From Ignavibacterium sp. (GTDB taxonomy: Bacteria; Zixibacteria; MSB-5A5; GN15; PGXB01), in assembly GCA_020724775.1 (NCBI GenBank), contig DYGG01000029.1:1-41253 (forward strand): a stretch of 41,253 nt of DNA, written 5' to 3'. The translations under genes and the position numbers were made by a program. The notes below the pieces were generated by a model, which saw nothing but the letters and a program-made list of their open reading frames with translations, had not been told where the DNA came from and searched no databases. Positions 8,411 through 19,006 of this stretch are shown here, piece after piece. How positions within the stretch are numbered: position 1 is the stretch's first letter; each line of letters starts with the position of its first letter.

Positions 8411-10159
8411 TTATTGTAAAGACATATTGTATTCGAGAAGTCGTCCTTCGACTTCTTTCAGATTCTTCATTCTCAGGACTTCATCGGCCAGTCGCACGGC
8501 GTCGTCACAGCGCATTTTAGAAACTATCTGGCAGGCGTTGAATAGGCGGGAAGGACTCATCGACAACTGATTGATACCCATTCCAACCAAAAGTGGAATA
8601 TTGAGCGGGTCGCCGGACATTTCACCGCAAACAGCAATCGGTATATTATGGCTCCGGGCGGCATCGATGGACAACTTGATAAGCCGCAAAACCGCCGGAT
8701 GGAGAGGATTGAAAATTTTTGCCAGTCGCTCATTGTCGCGGTCGGCGGCAAGAGTGTACTGGGTCAGGTCATTGGAGCCGATAGAAAAGAAAGATACTCT
8801 CTCGGCGAGAGCCTCGGCCGCTACCGCCGCCGAGGGCACCTCAATCATTACACCCACTTTTATTTCCTGGTCAAACGCCATTTTCTCTTTGCGCAAGTCA
8901 ACCATGGAGCGCCGCAGAAGGCTCATCGCTTTGCGCAACTCGGCAATGTCGGCTATCATCGGCAGGAGAATTCTGATATTTCCCCGTTTCGACGCCCTCA
9001 GTATGGCTCGCAACTGGTCGCGGAAAATTTTTGGCATATCCAGCGCCGCTCTTATCCCGCGCCAGCCGAGAGCGGGATTGCTTTCTCTCAACTGACGATC
9101 ATCGGAGAAATATTTGTCGGAGCCGAGGTCAAATGTCCGAATCACTACCGCTTGCGGGTGATATCGTGCCGCGACACGGTCATATACTTCAAACTGCTGG
9201 TCCTCCGAGGGAAATTTGCCGTTTTGAAGATAAAGAAACTCTGTGCGGTACAAGCCGACGCCGATTTTTTTCGACGCCAGAATATCGTCAATCGGACCGG
9301 GGAGGTCAATATTGGCGGCCAGTTCAATTTCCTTGTTGTCAGCGGTGCGGGGCGGAAACTGGGGAAGTTTCTGCAGCCGCTCAATATGCCGGCCGGTCAG
9401 TTTCACTTTGCGACGGCGAAGTTCACTCCATTCCTCCGCCGGCAGATTGACCCGCACAATCCCCTCATCCCCGTCAACGACCACCCGGTCGCCTGACCTT
9501 ATTTTGAGATGCGCCTGCTCAACGCCCACTACGGCAGGTATGAGAAGCGAGCGGGCAATCAGAGCCATATGCGTCACAGCGCTTCCGCCGGTGGTAACAA
9601 TTGCCGCCGCCTTCCTTTCATATAGCGAGAGAACCTCTCCTGGTGTGAACTCTTTGGCGACAAATACGCAATCGGGCGGGAAAACCGCTTCCTGATGTTC
9701 TCCCAGTCCTGCAAGATGATTGATTATTCGCTGCGACACCGCTTCGATATCATAGACCATCTGGCGCATATACGGGTCAGGCGAGACCCGCAGGGGAGAC
9801 ACGGTCTCCTCAATCAGGCGGCTGTAAACATACGCGGCGTTCTTCCGGTCAGACTTAATTTCCTCTTTCACCCGCTTCAAAAATTCCCGGTCGGAGGCAA
9901 TCATCATCTGCGAGTCAAAAATTTTGGCGACCGGCCCGCCTATCTTCTGCCCAGCCGATTTCCGCCATTTCTCCAGTTCCACCAGAGTCTCATCGACAGC
10001 GTTGTCCAGTTTCTCGATTTCATTATCTACCTGCGATTCCGGTATCAGATGTTCCTCGATTGACTGCACCCATTTGAATATAATGCGGGCTTCTCCGAAT
10101 GCGAATCCCCCTGATGCCGGGATTCCCTTCAACAATAGGCTCTTTTTCAGTGTCGTCAT
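8411..10159 (-). CDS. ptsP: PTS enzyme I, phosphoenolpyruvate-protein phosphotransferase
   Basis: Cytoplasmic enzyme that takes phosphate from phosphoenolpyruvate onto a histidine and passes it to HPr. The 582-residue protein has the standard order: an N-terminal HPr-binding domain (about 1-145), a swivelling phosphohistidine domain with GGSAVTHMALIAR (His197 is the likely phosphorylated residue), and a C-terminal TIM barrel with the PEP-site GWRGIRAAL, SIGSNDLTQY and the catalytic cysteine in VCGEMSGD. No N-terminal GAF domain is present, so it is a classical EI in form. HPr is encoded 60 bases upstream on the same strand. No EIIA, EIIB or EIIC gene lies in the window, so its role here may be regulatory; this is inference. 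Confidence 0.93.
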   Translation of the reverse strand: MTTLKKSLLLKGIPASGGFAFGEARIIFKWVQSIEEHLIPESQVDNEIEKLDNAVDETLVELEKWRKSAGQKIGGPVAKIFDSQMMIASDREFLKRVKEEIKSDRKNAAYVYSRLIEETVSPLRVSPDPYMRQMVYDIEAVSQRIINHLAGLGEHQEAVFPPDCVFVAKEFTPGEVLSLYERKAAAIVTTGGSAVTHMALIARSLLIPAVVGVEQAHLKIRSGDRVVVDGDEGIVRVNLPAEEWSELRRRKVKLTGRHIERLQKLPQFPPRTADNKEIELAANIDLPGPIDDILASKKIGVGLYRTEFLYLQNGKFPSEDQQFEVYDRVAARYHPQAVVIRTFDLGSDKYFSDDRQLRESNPALGWRGIRAALDMPKIFRDQLRAILRASKRGNIRILLPMIADIAELRKAMSLLRRSMVDLRKEKMAFDQEIKVGVMIEVPSAAVAAEALAERVSFFSIGSNDLTQYTLAADRDNERLAKIFNPLHPAVLRLIKLSIDAARSHNIPIAVCGEMSGDPLNIPLLVGMGINQLSMSPSRLFNACQIVSKMRCDDAVRLADEVLRMKNLKEVEGRLLEYNMSLQ

Positions 10160-10219
10160 TGGATTAATTCTCAGTGTTCTGTCAAAAAATAGCGGTATCT
10201 AACATCAAAAGCAACTCAA

Positions 10220-10495
10220 TTATAAATCTTTGAGGTCGCCGAAACCGGAGCCGACCAGTTTCACCAAATCCTCCAGAGCGCTCTGCTCGTCCTCTCCCTC
10301 AGCGTAGATAATCAGTTCGCTGCCCTGCTCGGCGGCTAACATCATCACCCCCATTATCGATTTGCCATTCACCTTCAACCCTTGTTTTTCCACGAAAATA
10401 TCTGATTCATATTTGGAGGCATGGCTGACAAACATTGCCGAGGGGCGCGCATGCATTCCCAGGCGATTAACAATTCTGACCGACTGCTGCACCAT
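10220..10495 (-). CDS. ptsH: PTS phosphocarrier protein HPr
   Basis: A 91-residue HPr that receives phosphate from enzyme I at His15 (RLGMHARPS) and hands it to EIIA-type proteins. Ser46 in GKSIMGVMM lies at the position that HPr kinase/phosphorylase uses in other bacteria, so serine regulation is possible, although no hprK is in view. Length and fold match the family (usually 85-90 residues). The ATG follows the dprA stop by four bases, and ptsP lies 60 bases downstream. Confidence 0.93.
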   Translation of the reverse strand: MVQQSVRIVNRLGMHARPSAMFVSHASKYESDIFVEKQGLKVNGKSIMGVMMLAAEQGSELIIYAEGEDEQSALEDLVKLVGSGFGDLKDL

Positions 10496-10499
10496 AGAA

Positions 10500-12642
<2,143 letters not shown>

Positions 12643-12655
12643 TCAAACCGAAAAA

Positions 12656-13417
12656 TTATCGCTTGATATATTGAGCCAGTTTCTGCTTGAACTCGGCGCG
12701 GTCAATATCCTGCTCCATCTGCCCGTCAAAGGCGATAGAAATCGCGCCGGTTTCTTCCGAAACAACTACCGCCACGGAGTCGGATACCTCCGTCACCCCA
12801 ATAGCGGCCTTATGCCGCATCCCGTACAACTTGCGAAACTGTGGATTCTGCGACAGCGGCAGAGTGCATGCCGCTGCGGCGATAACGTCACCGGTCAGAA
12901 TTATAGCGCCGTCATGAAGCGGAGTATAGGGGGTGAACAAAGTCGAAATCACCTCCGCCGATATCTGGGCATTCAACTCCTTGCCGGTTTCGATGTAATT
13001 TCTGAGTCCTACCCCGCGCTCAAACACGATTAGTCCACCGTAGCGCAGCTCCGAAAGGCGAATCACTGCCCGGGAAACCTCTTCCACCGATTTCTGTTCC
13101 TCTACGCGGAAAAGGTAGCGGATGAAGCGGGAGTGCCCCATATGCGCCAGAGCCGAGCGCAATTCCGGCTGGAAAACAACGACGAGAATGATGAATCCGA
13201 TAGTAGCCAGGTTGGAGAAAAGCCAGGAAAGTCCTTCCAGTTGAAACCAGAAGGCGATAAAGGCGACAACAAAAATAAGGACCAGGCCCGTTACCATTTG
13301 AGCCGCCCTTGTCCCCTTCATAAGCGCCAACAGTTGATAAATAATCAGGGAGACGATAATAATATCAAGTAGGTCAATTAGCCTGAATGTTAGAAATCCG
13401 AAATGAAAGAGCTCCAT
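12656..13417 (-). CDS. cdaA: Membrane diadenylate cyclase CdaA (c-di-AMP synthase)
   Basis: A 253-residue enzyme that joins two ATP into c-di-AMP, a messenger controlling potassium and osmolyte balance. Three membrane helices occupy about 13-32, 39-58 and 64-83. The DAC domain (about 95-220) has the catalytic LHDGAIIL (Asp169-Gly170-Ala171) and GMRHKAAIG. The second motif is usually Arg-His-Arg; here it is Arg-His-Lys (201-203), a conservative change. It starts one base after folP, a neighbour pairing also known in Bacteroidetes. No CdaR/YbbR or glmM partner adjoins, unlike the Firmicutes operon. Confidence 0.92.
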   Translation of the reverse strand: MELFHFGFLTFRLIDLLDIIIVSLIIYQLLALMKGTRAAQMVTGLVLIFVVAFIAFWFQLEGLSWLFSNLATIGFIILVVVFQPELRSALAHMGHSRFIRYLFRVEEQKSVEEVSRAVIRLSELRYGGLIVFERGVGLRNYIETGKELNAQISAEVISTLFTPYTPLHDGAIILTGDVIAAAACTLPLSQNPQFRKLYGMRHKAAIGVTEVSDSVAVVVSEETGAISIAFDGQMEQDIDRAEFKQKLAQYIKR

Positions 13418-13418
13418 C

Positions 13419-14288
13419 TTAATCCGCCTTGGTTATCGCTTCGAATACTTTTATCGCCTCTATAGTCGCCGCCACATCATGCACACGCAATACATCGACG
13501 CCGTTCTGCATCCCCAGAAGCGCCGAGGCAATAGAGCCGCCGATACGTTTTTCCGGCGGGTCTTTGACACCGGTTATAAGTCCTAAAAACGACTTTCGCG
13601 ATGTCCCTATCATCAGCGGAAAGCCTATCTGCCGGAACCGCTCCAGATGATTCAGAATTTCAATATTGTCCTCAAGCCTCTTGCCGAACCCGATGCCGGG
13701 GTCAAGAATGATACGGTCGCGGCTGATTCCCTGACCGAGACAGAACTCCACCCGTTCCTCGAAGAATCGGCATATTTCCGCCACGCAATCGTCATAATAG
13801 GGGGCTTGCTGCATCGTCTTCGGCTCCCCCAGCATATGCATCAGCACCACCACCGCTCTGAAATCCCGAACCACCGCCACCATCTCCCGGTCAAAGCGAA
13901 GTGCCGAAATGTCATTTATAACATCAGCCCCTGCTTCCACGGACCGACGGGCGACCTCCGCTTTGGTCGTATCGACCGAAATCGCCGTCTGCGAAAACTG
14001 CCGCAGCGCTTTCACCATCGGGACAACCCGCTGCAGTTCATCTTCAAGGCTGACCGGTTCCGAGCCGGGACGGGATGACTCTCCGCCAACATCAATTATG
14101 TCCGCTCCTTCCTGAATTATCTCCTTCGCTCGATTCAATGCGGCGCTCCAACTGAAATACCGACCGCCGTCAGAAAATGAATCGGGCGTGATATTCAGGA
14201 TTCCCATAATCGCCGGAGTCTCGAATTCGAGCCGACGCGGACCCTGTAAAACAATCTTTTTCGACTTTGAGGACGTAATACTCGGCAT
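13419..14288 (-). CDS. folP: Dihydropteroate synthase
   Basis: A 289-residue TIM-barrel enzyme that joins p-aminobenzoate to the pterin pyrophosphate in folate synthesis; the target of sulfonamides. Diagnostic segments are MGILNITPDSFSDGG (pterin-site start of the barrel), DVGGESSRPG, SVDTTKAEVA, DPGIGFGK and MIGTSRKSF. The length is normal. It lies 110 bases after folE, with its own sigma70-like promoter in the gap, and one base before cdaA. folB/folK genes are not in the window. Confidence 0.94.
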   Translation of the reverse strand: MPSITSSKSKKIVLQGPRRLEFETPAIMGILNITPDSFSDGGRYFSWSAALNRAKEIIQEGADIIDVGGESSRPGSEPVSLEDELQRVVPMVKALRQFSQTAISVDTTKAEVARRSVEAGADVINDISALRFDREMVAVVRDFRAVVVLMHMLGEPKTMQQAPYYDDCVAEICRFFEERVEFCLGQGISRDRIILDPGIGFGKRLEDNIEILNHLERFRQIGFPLMIGTSRKSFLGLITGVKDPPEKRIGGSIASALLGMQNGVDVLRVHDVAATIEAIKVFEAITKAD

Positions 14289-14314
14289 AGTTTATTCAGT
14301 AATTTCCGAATCTC

Positions 14315-14343
14315 AATATAGAGCCGGCAAAAAATGTTGGCAA
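14315..14343 (-). promoter_or_regulatory. sigma70-type promoter for folP and downstream genes
   Basis: On the minus strand TTGCCA (14338-14343), a 17-base spacer and TATATT (14315-14320). Each box matches the consensus at five of six positions. The predicted start is near 14308, about 20 bases before folP. It would let folP-cdaA-obg-dprA-ptsH-ptsP be expressed separately from tilS-hpt-ftsH-folE. Confidence 0.65.
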
Positions 14344-14398
14344 TATATTTATGGAGCGCGCCGGCAGATGATAGCAGCGGCGATAGTCGTTCCAGACA

Positions 14399-14953
14399 CT
14401 ACTGCTTTATCAACGCCATCGCTTCGGCGCGGGTGGCATCTTTGCGCAGTACTCCCCGGATGGCCGAGGTCACCGTTTTCGAACCGGGCTTTTTGACCCC
14501 TATCATTGTCAGGCAGAGATGTTCCGCTTCGATTATCACCAGAATCCCCTTGGGCGCGATTATCTCTCCGATGGTATCGGCGATCGCCGAGGTCAGATTC
14601 TCCTGTACTGTGGGACGATGAGAGAGGACTTCGACAATATTCACCAGATTGGAGAAACCGGTGATTTTGTTTCTCTGCGGAATATAGGCGATATGTACTT
14701 TGCCGAAGAAGGGGAGAAGATGATGCTCGCAGAGAGAATAGAAGGAAATATCCCGAAGTATGATTAATTCGTCCTTGTTACTGGATGAATATAATTTTAG
14801 CGTCTTTTCCGGACGGGCTTTCAATCCCGACAGCACCTGCTGGTAGAACTCGAAAATCCGTTCCGGTGTCCTTTTGAGTCCTTCTCGCTCGGGGTCTTCG
14901 CCGATTCCCTCCAGAATCATCCGAACCCCCTTTGTAATCTTATTCTTATCCAT
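14399..14953 (-). CDS. folE: GTP cyclohydrolase I
   Basis: A 184-residue zinc enzyme converting GTP to dihydroneopterin triphosphate, the first step of folate synthesis (also feeding queuosine-type pathways in some bacteria). Zinc ligands are visible as Cys75 and His78 in SLCEHHLLPF and Cys147 in AEHLCLTM. The conserved QRNKITGFSNL and HRPTVQENLT segments are present. Its start codon shares one base with the ftsH stop, so the genes are coupled. folP follows after 110 bases. Confidence 0.95.
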   Translation of the reverse strand: MDKNKITKGVRMILEGIGEDPEREGLKRTPERIFEFYQQVLSGLKARPEKTLKLYSSSNKDELIILRDISFYSLCEHHLLPFFGKVHIAYIPQRNKITGFSNLVNIVEVLSHRPTVQENLTSAIADTIGEIIAPKGILVIIEAEHLCLTMIGVKKPGSKTVTSAIRGVLRKDATRAEAMALIKQ

Positions 14954-16926
14954 CAGGGTTGCGGCGCCGCTTCCGGTTCCATCACGTTTTCCGGACCGGC
15001 CGCCCCAATGATTTCATCCAACTGATGACCATCAAGAACTTCTTTCTCCAGAAGGGCCTCGGCAACCTTATCGAGAAGGGCGCGGTTCTTGGTCAGAATT
15101 TCCATAGCCCGGTTCTCCGCCTTTAGGACAATCGCGCGCACTTCTTCATCAATTAAACGGGCCGTCTCCTCGGAATAATCCCGATGCTGGGCAATCTCCC
15201 GCCCCAGGAAAATCTGCTCCTCGCGCTTGCCGAATGTCAGAGGTCCCAATTTATCCGACATCCCCCAGCGGCAGACCATATTCCGCGCAATCTCGGTTAT
15301 GCGGCGCAGGTCATCGGAGGCGCCGGTAGAGAGTTGGTCAAAAATCACTTTCTCGGCAATCCGACCGCCCATGGCATAAACCAGCCGCGTCTCCAGGTAC
15401 TCTTTTGAGTGGGTACGGCGCTCGTCAAGCGGGAGATAATGTGTCACCCCCAGCGCCAGACCACGCGGAATAATCGTCACTTTATGAACCGGGTCGGCGT
15501 TCGGCAGAAATTTGGAAACGAGGGCGTGTCCTGCTTCGTGATATGCGATGATTTTCTTCTCTACTTCCGGAATAACCAGGGAGCGTCGCTCGGCGCCCAT
15601 CATGACTTTATCTTTTGCTTCCTCGAAATCCTGCATGGTAACGGCGTCACGATTCTTTCGCGCTGCCAGAAGAGCCGCTTCGTTAACCATATTGGCTAAA
15701 TCGGCGCCGGACATCCCCGGCGTGCCTCGGGCAAGGATTTCCATGTTTATATCTTCGCTGAGTTTAATTTTCTTGGCGTGAACCCGCAAAATCCCCTCGC
15801 GGCCTCGCACATCCGGGGAGTCCACTACTATCTGACGGTCAAACCGGCCCGGGCGGGTCAGCGCCGGGTCGAGGATATCGGGACGGTTGGTAGCGGCAAT
15901 CAGTATGACACCGTCATTTGATTCAAAACCATCCATCTCGACCAGCAGTTGATTAAGAGTCTGCTCCCGCTCGTCATGGCCGCCGCCCAGTCCGGCGCCG
16001 CGGTGACGGCCGACAGCGTCAATTTCATCTATAAATATAATGCAGGGAGCATTTTTCTTTCCCTGCTCAAAGAGGTCGCGGACGCGGCTGGCTCCGACAC
16101 CTACAAACATCTCCACAAAATCTGAGCCGGACATCGAGAAGAACGGTACCCCGGCTTCACCGGCAACCGCCCGCGCCAGAAGAGTTTTCCCGGAACCGGG
16201 AGGTCCCAGAAGCAAGGCCCCTTTGGGAATTTTTCCCCCCAGTTTCTGAAATTTACCGGGGTCTTTCAAGAACTCTATAATTTCGCGCAATTCTTCTTTG
16301 GCTTCATCCACCCCGGCGACATCATTGAAAGTGACTTTAGGCCGCTCATCCGTGAGAAGTTTGGCGCGGCTCTTACCGAAAGAGAAAAGTCCTCGCGGTC
16401 CCCCGCCACCCTGCATCTGCCGCAGGAAAAAAAGCCAGATAAATATTAACAGAAACCAGGGAGCAATAGATATAAGGACCGAAAAGTAATTTGGTCCCTC
16501 AGTCTTGGCAGAGATAGTGACACCGGCTTTCTCCAGTCGGTCCACCAAAGTAAAACTGTTATCTTCAAATGGAATGCGCGCTTTAAATTTGGTGAAGCGT
16601 CCCGGAGTATTCCCCGAAACCAGAGCGGTCTCCGCTTTCAATTTTCCCTCAATCTCTCGCTCGATAAAGGTCACCGATGCAATGTTGTCATTTTCCAGTT
16701 GCTTCAGAAATTCGCTGTAACTGATTTCCGCCACATCTTTGCTGGAAGAACTATAAACGCTGTAAATTAGAATGAATGCCAGTATGATTACCAGCCAGAA
16801 CGCCAGTGACTTGGCAGGTCCTTTCCAGGAAAATGAGTCTCTCCCGTCCGGGTCCTCTTTGGAGGGACGTCCGGACCTTTTTGGATTTTGTGAGGAAAAT
16901 TTGTCTTTATCTTCGGCACTATTCAT
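14953..16926 (-). CDS. ftsH: ATP-dependent zinc metalloprotease FtsH
   Basis: Membrane-bound AAA+ protease that removes misfolded membrane proteins and short-lived regulators. The 657-residue protein has a charged N-terminus, a first membrane helix (about 42-58), a periplasmic segment, and a second helix (about 149-168). The AAA module follows, with Walker A GPPGSGKT (241-248), Walker [13 protein letters not shown] (about 294-305) and an SRH region [18 protein letters not shown]. The peptidase domain carries the zinc site HEAGH (463-467). The tail is Pro/Ala-rich and variable. The order tilS-hpt-ftsH is conserved in many bacteria. The stop overlaps the folE start by one base. Confidence 0.96.
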   Translation of the reverse strand: MNSAEDKDKFSSQNPKRSGRPSKEDPDGRDSFSWKGPAKSLAFWLVIILAFILIYSVYSSSSKDVAEISYSEFLKQLENDNIASVTFIEREIEGKLKAETALVSGNTPGRFTKFKARIPFEDNSFTLVDRLEKAGVTISAKTEGPNYFSVLISIAPWFLLIFIWLFFLRQMQGGGGPRGLFSFGKSRAKLLTDERPKVTFNDVAGVDEAKEELREIIEFLKDPGKFQKLGGKIPKGALLLGPPGSGKTLLARAVAGEAGVPFFSMSGSDFVEMFVGVGASRVRDLFEQGKKNAPCIIFIDEIDAVGRHRGAGLGGGHDEREQTLNQLLVEMDGFESNDGVILIAATNRPDILDPALTRPGRFDRQIVVDSPDVRGREGILRVHAKKIKLSEDINMEILARGTPGMSGADLANMVNEAALLAARKNRDAVTMQDFEEAKDKVMMGAERRSLVIPEVEKKIIAYHEAGHALVSKFLPNADPVHKVTIIPRGLALGVTHYLPLDERRTHSKEYLETRLVYAMGGRIAEKVIFDQLSTGASDDLRRITEIARNMVCRWGMSDKLGPLTFGKREEQIFLGREIAQHRDYSEETARLIDEEVRAIVLKAENRAMEILTKNRALLDKVAEALLEKEVLDGHQLDEIIGAAGPENVMEPEAAPQP

Positions 16927-16993
16927 TTCAATAAATCCTTACCAGTAATATACACAATTGTCGACAGAATGGCCCGGAAATTGTTGAAGGAAT

Positions 16994-17542
16994 TTACTCT
17001 ATGACCCGGCCTATAAAAGGAAGATTACGATAACGTTGCGCCGCATCCAGACCGAAACCGATTACGAAATCATTACCGGTCTCAAATCCTCTATAGGCTA
17101 TATCGACTTCCACTTTCCGGCATCCCGGCTTATCAAGCAGTGTAACAACCGCAATGGTGGCCGGTTCCAGAAATCTGAGACGGTCAATTATCGCCCGCAC
17201 CGTTTGCCCGGAATCAACAACGCCTTCGACCAAAAGAATATGCCTGCCGGAAATCGATACCTTTGGTCCTCCGGTCATCAAAACCTCGTCATTGGCTCGA
17301 AGATGTTCATTGTAACTGGAAGCCGATATAAATTCCAGTTCCACCGGAATGGAGATGTTTCGAATCAGGTCGGCAAGAAATATGACGCACCCTTTCAGGA
17401 CTCCAATAATGATCGGGTCCCGTTCGGCATAGTCATGCGATATTTCCTGACCCAACTCTTTGATCCTCTGGGAAATCTTATCCTGCGGATAAAGCAGTTC
17501 AAACTTGCGTGTCTCCTTAACCCATTCTTCTGATGATTTCAA
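16994..17542 (-). CDS. hpt: Hypoxanthine phosphoribosyltransferase
   Basis: A 182-residue type I phosphoribosyltransferase that salvages hypoxanthine or guanine to IMP or GMP using PRPP. Marks are GVLKGCVIFLADL (pyrophosphate loop), SSYNEH, the PRPP-binding LLVEGVVDSGQTV (104-115), LLDKPGCRKV and the C-terminal FVIGFGLDAAQRYRNLP. The PRPP motif normally reads VEDxxD(T/S)G; here the second acidic residue is Gly107 while Glu106 and Asp110 (the catalytic base position) remain. It overlaps the end of tilS by 26 bases. Confidence 0.92.
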   Translation of the reverse strand: MKSSEEWVKETRKFELLYPQDKISQRIKELGQEISHDYAERDPIIIGVLKGCVIFLADLIRNISIPVELEFISASSYNEHLRANDEVLMTGGPKVSISGRHILLVEGVVDSGQTVRAIIDRLRFLEPATIAVVTLLDKPGCRKVEVDIAYRGFETGNDFVIGFGLDAAQRYRNLPFIGRVIE

Positions 17543-18902
17543 TTTGCAGCACCTTCCTTGTCTCTCTATCTAACTTATATTTATCATCAATCTGATAGCC
17601 CGTCACCCAGACAATCCCGCGCGTATCGGTCACGACCAAAATCTCCTCGCGCAAAAAGCGGGGGACTTTCCAATCGGTCAGGAAGTCGCCGACCTTCTTG
17701 GTTCCCTTCATTCCCAGCGGCTGAAAACTGTCACCGGCGCGCAGATGTCGGACCAGAAGCGGCAAGACAATCTTATCATAGTCGATATTTATCTTTGCTC
17801 CCCCTTTTTGCAGTCCCACTTTTGCCGTCTTTTTAGGTATTAGTTTGCAGGAGAATTCCAATCGGAACCCGGGGATTTTGAATCTTGAGCCAACTTCAAG
17901 CGGGATGCCGCTCATCTTAGACGACGGAGCAGAAAATATCAGCAATTCGCGTTCTCTTACGACTCTTGCCCCCCGCTTCAATGAGACCGCTAACCTGTTG
18001 CCCGATATTATCTTATTTATGGCGGTGATTTCAGCCGAACTCCCCGCCCCGGCCTGATTCATCATCTTCTCCATGGCTATTTTCAAGACACGATCCCTCA
18101 GCGCCTCATCATATACCCTCAATTTATTCAAATCAAGCAGTATTTTCCCGGCCGGAGTAATTTGAGATATCCGGTCAAATTCCGCCTGAGCGATACCTAA
18201 AAGGAACCGGTCCTGTTTGACTGCAATTTCGGCGAATTGCCGGACCGTTTTGCGATATCCCGCCCCAAAGTGCTTTTCAATAACTGGCAACACTTTGTTC
18301 CTTATATAGTTACGGCTATAGTCCACCCTGAAATTGGTATGGTCCAGAAGATAACTGATTTTCATCTGTCTTAGATAGGTCTCAATCTCGCACCGCTCGA
18401 CTTCAAGCAATGGTCTAATATACTTGCCGTTCCGCGGCTTCATCGGCTCCAGCCCCTGAGGACCGGTCCCACGCAAGAGTCTAAAAAAAATCGTTTCTAC
18501 GGCGTCGTCGGCATGATGTCCCAGTGCGATTTTGTTGCACTTCTCCTCTCGCGCTATCTCTTCAAGAAGCGCATAGCGCGCCTTCCGCGCCGCTTCTTCC
18601 AGCGAAAGTGAGTTTTTCCTGGCAAATCGCGGAACATCAGATTCTCCCGCGACAAAATCGATACCGAGACGGTGACAGAGTTCCGCGCAATATCGCAGTT
18701 CTTTCACCGCGGCCCGTGGACGTATCTGGTGATTGATATATGCAGCGCAAAGCCGGAATTTCAACCGGGCCGAAATTTGCCGGAGAAGATAGAGCAACGC
18801 GGTCGAATCTGGCCCGCCGGAGAAAGCAATCAATACCCGGTCGCCTCTCTCAATAAGTCCCAATCGTCTGATAAATTCTTCAATCCTGTCATCCAACTGC
18901 AT
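17517..18902 (-). CDS. tilS: tRNA(Ile)-lysidine synthase TilS
   Basis: Modifies the wobble cytidine of tRNA-Ile(CAU) to lysidine using ATP and lysine, so AUA is read as Ile. The 461-residue product has the N-type ATP pyrophosphatase motif SGGPDS (28-33), the ALGHHADDAVET segment of the catalytic domain, and both C-terminal TilS domains (KGTKKVGDFLTDWKVP). The frame is open 104 codons further upstream, but that part overlaps the purL promoter and is not TilS-like; ATG 18902 fits the family. There is no Shine-Dalgarno, and a near-perfect -10 box ends six bases before the ATG. It is the first gene of the long minus-strand block. Confidence 0.93.
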   Translation of the reverse strand: MQLDDRIEEFIRRLGLIERGDRVLIAFSGGPDSTALLYLLRQISARLKFRLCAAYINHQIRPRAAVKELRYCAELCHRLGIDFVAGESDVPRFARKNSLSLEEAARKARYALLEEIAREEKCNKIALGHHADDAVETIFFRLLRGTGPQGLEPMKPRNGKYIRPLLEVERCEIETYLRQMKISYLLDHTNFRVDYSRNYIRNKVLPVIEKHFGAGYRKTVRQFAEIAVKQDRFLLGIAQAEFDRISQITPAGKILLDLNKLRVYDEALRDRVLKIAMEKMMNQAGAGSSAEITAINKIISGNRLAVSLKRGARVVRERELLIFSAPSSKMSGIPLEVGSRFKIPGFRLEFSCKLIPKKTAKVGLQKGGAKINIDYDKIVLPLLVRHLRAGDSFQPLGMKGTKKVGDFLTDWKVPRFLREEILVVTDTRGIVWVTGYQIDDKYKLDRETRKVLQIEIIRRMG

Positions 18903-18908
18903 GATGTA

Positions 18909-18937
18909 ATTATAGTTTCCCGACGCGGCAAACTCAA
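18909..18937 (-). promoter_or_regulatory. sigma70-type promoter of tilS, predicting a leaderless mRNA
   Basis: TTGAGT (18932-18937), a 17-base spacer and a perfect TATAAT (18909-18914) on the minus strand. The expected transcription start falls at or next to the A of the tilS ATG (18902). Confidence 0.7.
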
Positions 18938-18951
18938 CAGGTAATCTCCGA

Positions 18952-18980
18952 TTGACACCATTATTGCCAGTCGCTATATT
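18952..18980 (+). promoter_or_regulatory. sigma70-type promoter of purL
   Basis: Perfect TTGACA (18952-18957), a 17-base spacer and TATATT (18975-18980). The expected start is near 18987, 20 bases before the ATG, with GGAGGA at 18997-19002 as Shine-Dalgarno. It stands back to back with the tilS promoter, 14 bases apart. No PurR-like or PurBox operator was recognised. Confidence 0.8.
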
Positions 18981-19006
18981 CGCCTTTTCAATTGCCGGAG
19001 GATTTG

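Noticed and set aside
8648-9496. Open frame of 282 codons on the plus strand within ptsP
   Set aside because: It is antisense to a clear enzyme I gene, has no recognisable domain and no ribosome site; the third-codon-position bias of ptsP explains it.
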